A stretch of 64,000 nt of DNA from Streptomyces globisporus (GCA_014649555.1 BMTG01000018.1:1-64000), one strand, 5' to 3'; shown: positions 53,457-62,189, numbered from the stretch's first letter. Translations and numbers: made by a program. The notes: generated from the letters alone by a model not told the origin.

Positions 53457-53483
53457 TTAGCACTCGACCCCCGAGAGTGCAAG
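53457..53483. promoter_or_regulatory. CIRCE element, distal
   Basis: TTAGCACTC-N9-GAGTGCAAG has a perfect left arm and a slightly diverged right arm. It lies 36 bp upstream of the proximal copy, giving a tandem HrcA operator. Confidence 0.85.
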
Positions 53484-53569
53484 CGCCTTCGGCGAGTGCC
53501 CGCCATGCGGCCGAGGCGCGCGAAGACCTGCCGGGACCGGGCCGTGACCGACCCGTCCCCCGCACGCGC

Positions 53570-53607
53570 GTAGGGCCCGACCCCCTGATCCCGGGGTCGG
53601 GCCCTAC
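53570..53607 (-). terminator. Terminator of the cold-shock gene
   Basis: Perfect 15-bp arms (GTAGGGCCCGACCCC and GGGGTCGGGCCCTAC) around an 8-nt loop lie 37 nt after the cold-shock stop. Being symmetrical it may also shield the groEL promoter. Confidence 0.75.
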
Positions 53608-53643
53608 GTGCGTGAGTGGTGTCGTCGGACGACCGCGCCGAGC

Positions 53644-53850
53644 TCAGCCGACGGCGAGCTTGACCATGTCGGCCTGGGGCCCCTTCTGGCCCTGCGAGAT
53701 CTCGAATTCAACTCGCTGACCCTCTTCGAGGGTGCGGTACCCGTCCATCTGGATCGCGCTGTAGTGGACGAAAACATCCGCACCACCGTCGACCGCGATG
53801 AAGCCGTACCCCTTCTCCGCGTTGAACCACTTGACGGTGCCCTGAGCCAT
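53644..53850 (-). CDS. Cold-shock domain protein
   Basis: This 68-residue protein is a single [21 protein letters not shown] (RNP1) and VFVHYSAI (RNP2) give the aromatic nucleic-acid-binding face. Such proteins melt RNA structure; Streptomyces have several paralogues (CspA/CspE-like), not all cold-induced. It has a long upstream leader, which is common for regulated csp genes. GGAG lies before the ATG. Confidence 0.95.
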   Translation of the reverse strand: MAQGTVKWFNAEKGYGFIAVDGGADVFVHYSAIQMDGYRTLEEGQRVEFEISQGQKGPQADMVKLAVG

Positions 53851-53964
53851 GCCTAACTCCCCTATTACTGGCCCTTGCGCAGGACCGCACTTCGCGGCCC
53901 CGGGTCGTGACTCACCCTCCGACAGGAGAGGGTGCGCGGCGCCGCAGCGCGTCGACCGCGGCCG

Positions 53965-53992
53965 AATGTATCCGTCCAACTGCCCTCTGCAA
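53965..53992 (-). promoter_or_regulatory. Possible promoter of the cold-shock gene
   Basis: On the minus strand TTGCAG (53987-53992) and TACATT (53965-53970) are 16 bp apart. It would give a 5' leader of about 105 nt, as usual for cold-shock genes. The rest of 53993-54209 shows no gene. Confidence 0.35.
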
Positions 53993-54209
53993 CAGGTCAA
54001 TCGGACGAGAATTCTGGGCACAGAGGAACAGGCGAAAATGCGGGTTTGCTGAGATTTACGGGCAAGTCGGGCCAGGCAAAGGGCACTTATGCCGCAAGAG
54101 GTTCACGCACTTTGGCTGCTTCTTATCGGGGCCGGGCGCATTCTCATATGCGGGCGGCACGAGCAGCGGATGGGGCTTCCCCAACTGTACCGCGCTCAAC
54201 CATGCAGAA

Positions 54210-54242
54210 TTGCCCCCTCCGCTTCTCTCGCGGAGGGGGCAA
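54210..54242 (-). terminator. Terminator of the thrC operon
   Basis: Perfect 13-bp arms (TTGCCCCCTCCGC and GCGGAGGGGGCAA) with a 7-nt loop lie 51 nt after the sulfur-carrier stop. Confidence 0.75.
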
Positions 54243-54293
54243 CCGTGGTCACACAGAGGTGCGGTGGGGCCGCCGACGAGCGGCCCGGGCGGT

Positions 54294-54572
54294 TCAGCAG
54301 CCGCCGGCCACCGCGGGGATGATCGAGACGCCCGCGCCGTCCGGCGTGGCCGCGTCCAGGCCGCCCTCGAAGCGCACGTCGTCGTCGTTGACGTACACGT
54401 TCACGAAGCGGCGCAGCTTGCCCTGGTCGTCCAGGACGCGGGCGGCGATGCCCGGGTGGTCCTTCTCCAGGGACTCGATGACCTCGGAGAGCTTCGTACC
54501 CTCCGCCGGCACCTCGGCCTGGCCGCCCGTGTACGTACGGAGGATGGTGGGGATGCGGACCTTGACGCTCAT
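54294..54572 (-). CDS. MoaD/ThiS family sulfur-carrier protein, CysO-like, ending GGC
   Basis: This 92-residue ubiquitin-fold protein resembles mycobacterial CysO: VRIPTILRTYTGGQ near the start, FVNVYVNDDDVRF in the middle and IIPAVAGGC at the end. Carriers of this kind use a C-terminal Gly-Gly that is turned into a thiocarboxylate. Here an extra Cys follows the GG, so a JAMM-type protease would have to remove it first, as known for CysO relatives. It is the second gene of the thrC operon (35 bp gap), tying sulfur transfer to threonine/methionine-branch control. Confidence 0.85.
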   Translation of the reverse strand: MSVKVRIPTILRTYTGGQAEVPAEGTKLSEVIESLEKDHPGIAARVLDDQGKLRRFVNVYVNDDDVRFEGGLDAATPDGAGVSIIPAVAGGC

Positions 54573-54607
54573 GGTGGTGCCCTTCTTCCTTCGGTACGGG
54601 GTGGTCG

Positions 54608-55903
54608 TCAGGCGGTGCCGAGGCCCGCGGCGCGGAACGCGTCCAGGCTCGGCTTGATGGTGGCCGTGGCCTGCGAGGTGGCGGAGACCGCGTCGAGCGT
54701 CTTGAGGCCGTCACCGGTGTTGACGACGACGGTGGTGAGCGTCCGGTCGATGACACCGGCCTCGATGAGCTTCTTCGTCACGCCGAGCGTCACCCCGCCC
54801 GCCGTCTCGCCGAAGATGCCCTCGGTGCGGGCCAGCAGCTTGATCGCGTCGACGACCTGCTCGTCGGTGACGTCCTCCACCGCGCCGCCGGTGCGCCGGG
54901 CGATGTCGAGGACGTAGGGGCCGTCGGCCGGGTTGCCGATGGCCAGCGACTTGGCGATGGTGTTCGGCTTCTGGGGCCGTACGACGTCGTGACCGGCCTT
55001 GAAGGCGGCGGAGACCGGGGAGCAGCCCTCGGCCTGGGCGCCGAAGATCTTGTACGGCTTGTCCTCGACGAGGCCCAGCTTGATCAGCTCCTGGAGACCC
55101 TTGTCGATCTTCGTGAGCTGCGAGCCGGACGCGATCGGGATGACGATCTGGTCGGGCAGCCGCCAGCCGAGCTGCTCGCAGATCTCGTACGCCAGCGTCT
55201 TGGAGCCCTCGCCGTAGTACGGGCGGAGGTTGACGTTGACGAAGCCCCAGCCCTCGCCGAGCGGGTCGCCGATGAGCTCCGAGCAGAAGCGGTTGACGTC
55301 GTCGTAATTGCCCTCGATGCCGACCAGTTCACCGCCGTACACCGCGGCCATGACGACCTTGCCCTGCTCCAGGTCGTGCGGGATGAACACGCAGGAGCGC
55401 AGTCCGGCGCGGGCGGCGGCGGCGCCGACGGCTCCGGCCAGGTTGCCCGTGGAGGAGCAGGAGAGGGTGGTGAAACCGAAGGCGCGGGCGGCCTCGACGG
55501 CGATCGCGACGACACGGTCCTTGAAGGAGTGCGTCGGGTTGCCGGAGTCGTCCTTCACGTACAGGCCGCCGGTGACGCCCAGCTCACGGGCGAGGTTGTC
55601 GGCCTTGACCAGCTTGGTGAAACCGGGGTTGATGTTGGGCTTCTCCGCGACGTCCGCGGGCACCGGCAGCAGCGGTGCGTAGCGCCAGATGTTGTCCGGA
55701 CCGGCCTCGATGCGCTTGCGCAGTTCCTCGGGCGAGCCGGTGGGCAGGTCGTAGGCCACTTCGAGCGGCCCGAAACAGGACGCACAGGCGAAAAGCGGGC
55801 CGAGCTCGAAACGCTCGCCGCACTCGCGGCAGGAAAGCGCCGCTGCGGGACCCAGGTCCGGGGAAGCGGTGGTGGCATTACCTGCGACGGTCTGAACAGC
55901 CAT
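54608..55903 (-). CDS. thrC: Threonine synthase
   Basis: This 431-residue PLP enzyme converts O-phosphohomoserine to threonine. It has an N-terminal zinc ribbon (CRECG and CASC), the PLP lysine in NPTHSFKDR, the phosphate-binding SSTGNLAGAV and IASGSQLTKI. Length and order fit the zinc-ribbon class of thrC. The gene is preceded by an S-box riboswitch and followed by the CysO-like gene. Confidence 0.95.
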   Translation of the reverse strand: MAVQTVAGNATTASPDLGPAAALSCRECGERFELGPLFACASCFGPLEVAYDLPTGSPEELRKRIEAGPDNIWRYAPLLPVPADVAEKPNINPGFTKLVKADNLARELGVTGGLYVKDDSGNPTHSFKDRVVAIAVEAARAFGFTTLSCSSTGNLAGAVGAAAARAGLRSCVFIPHDLEQGKVVMAAVYGGELVGIEGNYDDVNRFCSELIGDPLGEGWGFVNVNLRPYYGEGSKTLAYEICEQLGWRLPDQIVIPIASGSQLTKIDKGLQELIKLGLVEDKPYKIFGAQAEGCSPVSAAFKAGHDVVRPQKPNTIAKSLAIGNPADGPYVLDIARRTGGAVEDVTDEQVVDAIKLLARTEGIFGETAGGVTLGVTKKLIEAGVIDRTLTTVVVNTGDGLKTLDAVSATSQATATIKPSLDAFRAAGLGTA

Positions 55904-55923
55904 GATGGCGGAGGCCCTTTCTC

Positions 55924-56047
55924 CTCATCTTCCTCGCGACGCATTTCGCCGCAAGACGGAATTGGCACCTTCCCCACCGTGACCTCGCGGTCGGCAGGAG
56001 GGTTGCCGGGACTTCAACGGGCCGTTCCCTCAGTCCCTCTGGATGAG
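55924..56047 (-). ncRNA. SAM-I (S-box) riboswitch controlling thrC
   Basis: The leader of thrC carries the S-box core: CAGAGGGACTGAG, then ACGGCCCGTTGAAGTCCCGG followed by CAACC, and later AAGGTGCCAATTCC, all at the expected spacing on the minus strand. P1 closes by CTCATC (56042-56047) with GATGAG (55924-55929). The 3' strand of P1 lies just before the AAAGGG ribosome binding site, so binding of S-adenosylmethionine would probably affect translation initiation. No U-rich terminator is seen. Confidence 0.85.
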
Positions 56048-56202
56048 CTCTATGGCACTGGATCTTCGATCCAGGCGTTTATGTGCGGTCCGACCCCGAC
56101 ATGCGACGGTCATCCGCGTTGTTCAAGACTGTAACCGAAGCACCGGACCGTTGAGATAGTCGTCCGAACCGCGAGATGGATCACACACAGGGAGTGCCGA
56201 CC

Positions 56203-57153
56203 GTGCTCGAAGAGGTGGAACGCTGGCTGACCAGGCGTTCCTGGTCGTCCGGCGACCGCCCGCTGCACCAGCTCACCGACGCCCGGGCCGCCGACCCGCG
56301 CCGCACGTCCGTGAGCGTGGTGCTGCCCGCGCTGAACGAGGAGGCCACGGTCGGCGCGATCGTGGCGGTGATCCGCCGCGAGCTGATGGAGAAGATCCGG
56401 CTCGTCGACGAACTCGTGGTGATCGACTCCGGCTCCACCGACGCCACAGCGGCCGTGGCCCGGGCGGCGGGCGCGCGCGTGGTCCACCGGGACGCGATCC
56501 TGCCCCGGATCCCGGCCCTGCCCGGCAAGGGTGAGGTGCTGTGGCGCTCACTCCTGGTGACCAGCGGCGAGATCGTCTGCTTCGTGGACGCCGACCTGAA
56601 GGACTTCTCGGCGGACTTCGTCTCGGGGACGGTCGGCCCGCTGCTCACCGACCCCGCCGTCCAGTTCGTCAAGGCGATGTACGACCGCCCGCTCGGCGAC
56701 AGCGCAGGCCAGGGCGGCCGGGTCACTGAACTGGTGGCACGCCCGCTGCTCAATCTGCACTGGCCGCAGCTGGCCGGTTTCGTGCAGCCTCTGGGCGGCG
56801 AGTACGCGGTGCGCCGGTCCCTGCTGGAGCGGCTGCCGTTCCCGGTCGGTTACGGAGTGGAGCTGGGGCTGCTCGTGGACGCCCTGCACACGGTGGGCCT
56901 GGACGCGCTGGGCCAGGTGGACGTGGGGGTGCGGCGCCACCGCCACCAGGACGGTCAGGCGCTGGGCCGGATGGCGGCGGCGATCTACCGCACGGCACAG
57001 CTGCGGCTCTCCCGGGGCCATCTGGTGCGGCCGGCGCTGACCCAGTTCGAGCGCGGCGAGGACGGCTTCGTGGCGCGCACCCATGCGGTGGACACGGAGG
57101 AGCGGCCGCCGATGCGGGAGATCGCGGAGTACGCGGAGCGCCACGCGGCGTGA
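56203..57153 (+). CDS. gpgS: Glucosyl-3-phosphoglycerate synthase
   Basis: This 316-residue GT81 glycosyltransferase moves glucose from a nucleotide sugar to 3-phosphoglycerate, first step towards glucosylglycerate. It has SVVLPALNEEATVG, the metal-binding DADL in ICFVDADLKDF, a conserved GGEYAVRRSLLERLPF and GYGVELGLLVD. The GTG at 56203 is chosen because GGGAG lies 8 nt upstream; an ATG at 56176 is possible. It stands beside otsA and otsB, all making compatible-solute sugars. Confidence 0.9.
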   Translation: MLEEVERWLTRRSWSSGDRPLHQLTDARAADPRRTSVSVVLPALNEEATVGAIVAVIRRELMEKIRLVDELVVIDSGSTDATAAVARAAGARVVHRDAILPRIPALPGKGEVLWRSLLVTSGEIVCFVDADLKDFSADFVSGTVGPLLTDPAVQFVKAMYDRPLGDSAGQGGRVTELVARPLLNLHWPQLAGFVQPLGGEYAVRRSLLERLPFPVGYGVELGLLVDALHTVGLDALGQVDVGVRRHRHQDGQALGRMAAAIYRTAQLRLSRGHLVRPALTQFERGEDGFVARTHAVDTEERPPMREIAEYAERHAA

Positions 57154-57158
57154 GGGGG

Positions 57159-57240
57159 TGGGCGGCGGCCGTGCGGGGCGGGCACGCGGTGTGCGGGGCT
57201 GGGCGGCGGGCCGTGCGGGGCGGGCGCGCGGTGTGCGGGC
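57159..57240 (+). repeat. 41-bp tandem repeat after gpgS
   Basis: Two units (57159-57199 and 57200-57240) of TGGGCGGCGG-type GC-rich sequence including GTGCGGGGCGGGC, nearly identical apart from a base shift and a G/A change. Noncoding. Confidence 0.75.
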
Positions 57241-57286
57241 GGTGACCGGTCCTCCGGACGCGCGTTTGGCGGCTTCCCGAACGGGC

Positions 57287-57292
57287 TAGGTT
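57287..57292 (+). promoter_or_regulatory. -10 box of a probable leaderless otsA transcript
   Basis: TAGGTT lies 7 nt before the otsA ATG and there is no ribosome binding site. TTGGCG at 57266-57271 may be the -35 (15-bp spacer, short). Confidence 0.45.
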
Positions 57293-57299
57293 CCGCTAC

Positions 57300-58691
57300 A
57301 TGGTCACCGAGCACACGTCTTCCTCGAACGCCCAGGTCCTCGTCGCGTCCAACCGCGGCCCGATCACGTACACGCTCGGCGAGGACGGGACGCTCGACGC
57401 CAAGCGCGGCGGCGGCGGTCTCGTCTCCGGGCTGAGCTCCGTCGACGACAAGCTGTGGGTCTGCGCGGCCCTCGGCGACGGCGACCGGGAGGCGGTGCGG
57501 CGCGGAGTCGGCGAGCCGGGCGTCCGGATGCTCGACATCGACGCCGAGGTGCACGCCGACGCGTACAACGGCATCGCGAACTCCGTGCTGTGGTTCGTCC
57601 ACCACCTGCTCTACCAGACCCCCGTCGAGCCGGTCTTCGACACGGAGTTCCGGCGGCAGTGGGCGGCGTACGAGACGTACAACCGGGCCTTCGCCGAGGC
57701 GCTGGCCCAGGAGGCGGGGCCGGGGGCGGCGGTCCTCGTGCAGGACTACCACCTGGCCCTGGTCCCCGGCATGCTCCGCGAACTGCGCCCGGACCTGAGG
57801 ATCGGCCACTTCTCGCACACCCCGTGGGCGCCCGTCGACTACTTCCGGCTGCTGCCCGACGACATCGCGGAGCAGCTGCTGCGCGGCATCCTCGGCGCGG
57901 ACCGGGCCGCGTTCCTGACCCGGCGCTGGGCGGACGCGTTCATCGGCTGCTGTACGGAGATCCTCGGCGGCACGGGCCGGACCAGGATCGGGGTGCACGG
58001 GCTGGGGGCCGACGCGGACTTCCTGCGCCGCCGCTCGCACGAGGCGGACGTGGACGAGCGGATGGCGGCGCTGCGCGAGCAGGTGGGCGAGGACAGGAAG
58101 ACGATCGTGCGGGTGGACCGCACCGAGCTGTCCAAGAACATCGTGCGCGGCCTGCACGCGTACCGCACGCTGCTGGAGACCCGCCCCGAGTGGCGCGAGC
58201 GCGTCGTCCACATCGCCTTCGCCTACCCCTCCCGCCAGGACCTCGCCGTCTACCGGGACTACACGGCGGCGGTCCAGTCGCTGGCGACAGAGATCAACGG
58301 GGAGTACGGCACGGAGAGCTGGACCCCGGTCGTCCTCCACGTCAAGGACGACTTCGCCCGCTCGCTGGCCGCCTACCGGCTGGCGGACGTGGCCCTGGTC
58401 AACCCGATCCGCGACGGCATGAACCTGGTCGCCAAGGAGGTCCCCGTCGTCTCGGACCACGGCTGCGCGCTGGTGCTGTCGCGGGAGGCGGGGGCGTACG
58501 AGGAGCTCGGCGAGGACGCGATCGTGGTGAACCCGTACGACGTGACGGGCACGGCGGAGGCCCTGCACGAGGCGCTGACGATGAGCGGGGACGAGCGCTC
58601 GGGCCGCACGAAGCGACTGGCGGAGGCGGCGACCGCGCTCCCGCCGCAGCGGTGGTTCCTGGACCAGCTGGAGGCGCTGCGGCAGGAGTGA
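57300..58691 (+). CDS. otsA: Trehalose-6-phosphate synthase
   Basis: This 463-residue GT20 enzyme joins UDP-glucose (or GDP-glucose) and glucose-6-P to trehalose-6-P. It has the N-terminal LVASNRGP and GGGGLVSGL, the VQDYHLALVPGMLR motif, the HFSHTPW pocket, and NPIRDGMNLVAKE near the C-terminus. Full family length. It faces otsB, whose product removes the phosphate; the two stops are 136 bp apart. Confidence 0.93.
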   Translation: MVTEHTSSSNAQVLVASNRGPITYTLGEDGTLDAKRGGGGLVSGLSSVDDKLWVCAALGDGDREAVRRGVGEPGVRMLDIDAEVHADAYNGIANSVLWFVHHLLYQTPVEPVFDTEFRRQWAAYETYNRAFAEALAQEAGPGAAVLVQDYHLALVPGMLRELRPDLRIGHFSHTPWAPVDYFRLLPDDIAEQLLRGILGADRAAFLTRRWADAFIGCCTEILGGTGRTRIGVHGLGADADFLRRRSHEADVDERMAALREQVGEDRKTIVRVDRTELSKNIVRGLHAYRTLLETRPEWRERVVHIAFAYPSRQDLAVYRDYTAAVQSLATEINGEYGTESWTPVVLHVKDDFARSLAAYRLADVALVNPIRDGMNLVAKEVPVVSDHGCALVLSREAGAYEELGEDAIVVNPYDVTGTAEALHEALTMSGDERSGRTKRLAEAATALPPQRWFLDQLEALRQE

Positions 58692-58743
58692 GATCCCTTT
58701 GGAGGACCCCTCTGGAGGCGCTGCGGCAGGGGTGAGACCCCTT
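58668..58743 (+). repeat. 32-bp direct repeat of the otsA 3' end
   Basis: The last codons and stop region of otsA (58668-58699) are repeated at 58712-58743, 30 of 32 bases identical. Confidence 0.8.
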
Positions 58744-58754
58744 GCGGCTTTGCC

Positions 58755-58852
58755 GGCGGTCCGCCAGGGCCGCCGCTCCGGTGGTGACCTAAAGGCGGTC
58801 CGCCAGGGCCGCCGCTCCGGTGGTGACCTACAGGCGGTCCGCCAGGGCCGCC
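58755..58852. repeat. 39-bp tandem repeats made from the otsB 3' end
   Basis: Two 39-bp units (58755-58793, 58794-58832) differ at one base; a third partial copy (58833-58852) is the last codons of otsB. The repeats contain GGCGGTCCGCCAGGGCCGCC. Confidence 0.85.
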
Positions 58853-59679
58853 AGGAAGTCCACCACCGCGGCCGGGCCCGGCACCGACAGATCGGCGCGC
58901 TCGGCCAGTTCGGGTACCTCGGCACTGCCGCTGCACACCAGCAGACCGGGAATGCCGTCCGGGCCCTCGCTGCGCAGCTTCTCCACCGCGGCGAACGCGG
59001 CGAGGTCCCCGAGGTCATCGCCCGCGTAGATCACGGACTCCGCGTCCAGCTCCGCGACGAACCCGGCGAGCGCGACGCCCTTGTCCATGCCGGGCGGGCG
59101 CAACTCCAGCACCAGACGCCCCGGTTCGACGATCAGCCCGTGCTTCGCCGCCAGCTCACCGAGGGGCCCGCGCAGCGACTCGAAGACCGCCTGCGGGTCC
59201 TGGGCCCGCCGGGTGTGGACGGCGACGGCCTGCCCCTTCTCCTCGATCCAGGTGCCGTTCCAGGCCCCGAACTCGTGCAGTACGCCGGGGAGTTCGGCGC
59301 GTACCGCCGTGACGCCCGGGTGCGGGGCGGGGGCGTGCACCGTGCCGGTCACGGCGTCCCAGCGCTCGGCCCCGTAGTGTCCGAGCACGACCAGGTGCTC
59401 CAGACCGGGGACGCCCGCGAAGCCCCCGTAGCGCACGGCGACGCCCGCCGGGCGGCCGGTGATCACGGCGATCGCGGCGACCTTCGGCGCGAGCGCGGCG
59501 AGCGCCTCGACGGTGCCGGGGTGGGCGCGGGCCTGTTCGGGGTCCGGGACGATGTCGGCGAGCGTGCCGTCGAAGTCGAGGGCGACGACCGCGCGGTCCG
59601 GCCGGGCGAGTACGGCGTCGAGCCCCTCGCGGCCGGCCGGGGTGGTCGGTTTCGGAAGACGTTCCGGGTGACTGCCCAT
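58828..59679 (-). CDS. otsB: Trehalose-6-phosphate phosphatase
   Basis: This 283-residue HAD-family enzyme dephosphorylates trehalose-6-P to trehalose. It has ALDFDGTLADIV (motif I), VITGRP (motif II), GMDKGVAL (motif III Lys) and YAGDDLGD (motif IV), in proper order. It is encoded convergently to otsA. The final codons are the source of the repeats just beyond the stop. Confidence 0.92.
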   Translation of the reverse strand: MGSHPERLPKPTTPAGREGLDAVLARPDRAVVALDFDGTLADIVPDPEQARAHPGTVEALAALAPKVAAIAVITGRPAGVAVRYGGFAGVPGLEHLVVLGHYGAERWDAVTGTVHAPAPHPGVTAVRAELPGVLHEFGAWNGTWIEEKGQAVAVHTRRAQDPQAVFESLRGPLGELAAKHGLIVEPGRLVLELRPPGMDKGVALAGFVAELDAESVIYAGDDLGDLAAFAAVEKLRSEGPDGIPGLLVCSGSAEVPELAERADLSVPGPAAVVDFLAALADRL

Positions 59680-59739
59680 GGGGCGAGCCTATGCCCTGGG
59701 CGGAGGGAGCACGAGCGTGCTCCCGCCGACGCCGCTGGG

Positions 59740-60107
59740 CACCCCGGGGCGACTTGATCACGGGAGCCGGCGAGTTCGACCGGCCGGGTCCGCAAGGCGG
59801 ACAGGGCCGGCAGGACGGTAGAGCCCGCGGCCAGGAGGGCGGCGGACCCAGCGAGACGGAGCACAGCAAGATCGCGGCGCCGTCCGGAGGCGGCCCTGAC
59901 CAGGGTGTTGGCCAGGGCTGTCGCGGTGGAGAGCAGGGCGATGCCGAGGATCATCCGCAGGCCGGTGCGGGTGCGGTCGTCGGGACCGGTGTCGGCAGGG
60001 GCCAGCCATGCCGCGCGGGTCGCCACCCGCGTACCGGTGTCGGCAGCGGCGGTGTCCAGCGCGGCGGCGACACGCCCGCGCCCACGCGCCTCGGGCTTGA
60101 CAGTCAT
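59740..60107 (-). pseudogene. Remnant of an FtsX-family ABC permease
   Basis: The minus-strand frame reads TRTGLRMILGIALLSTATA, then LANTLVRAASGRRRDLAVLRLAG, the start of an FtsX domain. It jumps directly to a last helix, LPALSALRTRPVELAG, with the intervening about 90 residues missing. The upstream 800 or so residues of a full permease are absent too; a start at 60107 gives only a short lead. Internal and N-terminal deletions indicate a decayed gene. Confidence 0.65.
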
Positions 60108-60122
60108 TCCCTCACGACTCCA

Positions 60123-60150
60123 TGATTCCATTAATTGATTCATGGAATCA
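60123..60150. promoter_or_regulatory. AT-rich inverted repeat, operator of the ABC-GntR operon
   Basis: TGATTCCA (60123-60130) and TGGAATCA (60143-60150) are perfect arms with a 12-bp spacer that contains a further TGATTC half-site (60137). This is the most AT-rich spot in the region and lies 48 bp before the transporter start, fitting a YtrA-type repressor site. Confidence 0.6.
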
Positions 60151-60197
60151 CGATGACGGATCGACGGATCACGGATCACGAAACCGAGGTGAGGCGC

Positions 60198-61142
60198 GTG
60201 GCAGACACGAGCACCCCGAACGCGACGTCCGGCAACTGGGCCCTGGAGGCCCGCGGCCTGGGCAAGCGCTACCGGCGCGGCTGGGCGCTGCGCGACTGCT
60301 CCTTCCGGATCCCGGCCGGCCGCATCTGCGGCCTGGTCGGCCCGAACGGAGCCGGCAAGAGCACGCTGCTCGGGCTGGCGACCCGGCAGGTGCAGCCGAC
60401 CATCGGCGACCTGCGCGTCTTCGGCGTACCGGTCGACGACCCCGCCGTACTGCCCCAGGTCGCGTTCCTCGGCCAGGACAAGCCGCTGTTCAAGCGGTTC
60501 ACCGTGGCGGAGACGCTGCGAATGGGCGCCGAGCTGAACCCCGGCTGGGACGCGGCCGCGGCGGAGCGGATCGTCCGCGCGGGCAACGTCCCGGCGGACG
60601 CGAGGGTCGGCACGCTCTCCGGCGGCCAGCGCACCCGGGTGGCCTTCGCGCTCGCCTTCGGCAAGCGGCCCGACCTGCTGCTCCTGGACGAGCCGATGTC
60701 GGACCTCGACCCGCTGGCCCGGGACGAGATGAGCACCCTGCTGATGGCGGAGGCCGTCGAGCGCGGCACGACGGTGGTGATGTCCTCGCACATGCTGACC
60801 GAGCTGGAGGACATGTGCGACTACCTCCTGGTCGTCTCCGAGGGCCGTATCCGCATGGCCGGTGACGCCGACGCGCTCGTACCGGCCCACACCCTGGTCA
60901 CCGGGGTGGTCCGGGACGGCTCGCTGCCGCCCGAGCTGGCCGCTCACACGATCGTCGAATCCCGCCTGCAGGGACGGCAGTTCCAGGCGATGATCCGCCC
61001 CCGGGGCCCGCTCCCGGCCGACTGGGAGAGGGCCGAACCCTCCCTGGAAGAAGTCCTCCTCGCCCATCTCCGCTCCCCGGACGCGCCCCCGCTCTACACC
61101 CAGGGCGCCCGCGTCGATGCCGAAGGGACCCAGGCAGCATGA
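60198..61142 (+). CDS. ABC transporter ATP-binding protein (YtrB-like)
   Basis: This 314-residue ATPase has GPNGAGKST (Walker A), the Q-loop in FLGQDKPLF, LSGGQRTRVAFALAF (signature) and LLLLDEPMSDLDP (Walker B). It pairs with the following permease, whose start overlaps its stop by 4 bp. The GTG at 60198 is chosen for the AGGTGAGG just upstream; ATGs at 60135 and 60153 would run into the operator. Such transporters under YtrA regulators often answer cell-wall stress. Confidence 0.88.
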   Translation: MADTSTPNATSGNWALEARGLGKRYRRGWALRDCSFRIPAGRICGLVGPNGAGKSTLLGLATRQVQPTIGDLRVFGVPVDDPAVLPQVAFLGQDKPLFKRFTVAETLRMGAELNPGWDAAAAERIVRAGNVPADARVGTLSGGQRTRVAFALAFGKRPDLLLLDEPMSDLDPLARDEMSTLLMAEAVERGTTVVMSSHMLTELEDMCDYLLVVSEGRIRMAGDADALVPAHTLVTGVVRDGSLPPELAAHTIVESRLQGRQFQAMIRPRGPLPADWERAEPSLEEVLLAHLRSPDAPPLYTQGARVDAEGTQAA

Positions 61143-62134
61143 GCACCACCACCCTCACCGAGAAGCCCGGAAAGCCCGGGAAGTCCTCCGAACTCGGCTC
61201 CGGACGCCGCCTGTTGCGCGGCCTTCCCTGGCTCGTCGTCCGCCAGCACCGGGTCGCGCTGGCCTGCGTGCTCGGCCTCACGGTGCTCACCGCGCTCTGG
61301 ATCCTGTACGAGCGCCACGAGCTGGTGCAGCTGCTCGACGCGAAGGGCTGGCCGGAGAAGGACCCCGGCCGGCCGATGGAGAACAACCGTGGCTACAACT
61401 ACATCACCAGCATCATCAACGGCCTGCCGCTGATCCTCGCCGTCTTCGTCGGCGCCCCGCTGATCGCGGGCGACCAGGAGAACGGCACCGCACAGCTCGT
61501 CACCACCCAGTCCGTGACCCGCCGCCAGTGGCTGATCGCCAAGCTGGGCCTGGCGTACACCCTCGCGCTGGTCTCCGGCCTGGTGGTCTCGGCGCTGTTC
61601 ACCTGGTGGTGGAAGCCGCACCGCTCGCTCTTCGCCAGCGCGTGGATCGACGGCGTCATCTTCGACAACACCGGCCCGGTCCTCCCCGCCTTCCTGCTCT
61701 TCCTCACCGCCGCCGGCATCACCATCGGGGCCCTGGTCCGCCGGATGCTCCCGGCCATGGTGGGCGCGTTCCTCTTCACCTCGGTCACCACCCTGTTCGT
61801 CTGGGACGAGGTGCGCGTGCGGCTCGGCTCCCCGCAGATGTTCACGTACCCGATGGACAGCGAGCTCCCGGCCCGCTTCAACGACGCTTATGAGGTGGAC
61901 CGTTGGGTCGGCAGCGCCGACGGCACCTTGTACAACTGGGGCCGCTGCGCCGAGGCGACCGAGAAGGCGACGAACGCGTGCATCAAGGAGCACGGCATCG
62001 TCAACGACGTGATCCAGTACATCGGCTACAACCAGATGGCGGGGATGCAGTGGCTCGCGGCAGGCATCCTGCTCGCCGGAACGGTCCTGCTCACGGCGTT
62101 CACCCTCTGGTGGACCTCGCGCCGCCCGCTGTGA
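61139..62134 (+). CDS. ABC transporter permease
   Basis: This 331-residue protein has six predicted helices and a large external loop between helices 5 and 6 (about residues 225-300) with two cysteines. APLIAGDQENGTAQLVTTQSVTRRQWLIAKL matches the ABC-2 type permeases of YtrB-linked systems (quoted in part: positions about 105-135). It forms the channel for the preceding ATPase. Substrate unknown. Confidence 0.85.
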   Translation: MSTTTLTEKPGKPGKSSELGSGRRLLRGLPWLVVRQHRVALACVLGLTVLTALWILYERHELVQLLDAKGWPEKDPGRPMENNRGYNYITSIINGLPLILAVFVGAPLIAGDQENGTAQLVTTQSVTRRQWLIAKLGLAYTLALVSGLVVSALFTWWWKPHRSLFASAWIDGVIFDNTGPVLPAFLLFLTAAGITIGALVRRMLPAMVGAFLFTSVTTLFVWDEVRVRLGSPQMFTYPMDSELPARFNDAYEVDRWVGSADGTLYNWGRCAEATEKATNACIKEHGIVNDVIQYIGYNQMAGMQWLAAGILLAGTVLLTAFTLWWTSRRPL

Positions 62135-62189
62135 CCCACCGCCCCCTCCCCTACGTAAAGTGTCGGCAATCGAGCGGAAGGTGAAGTCC

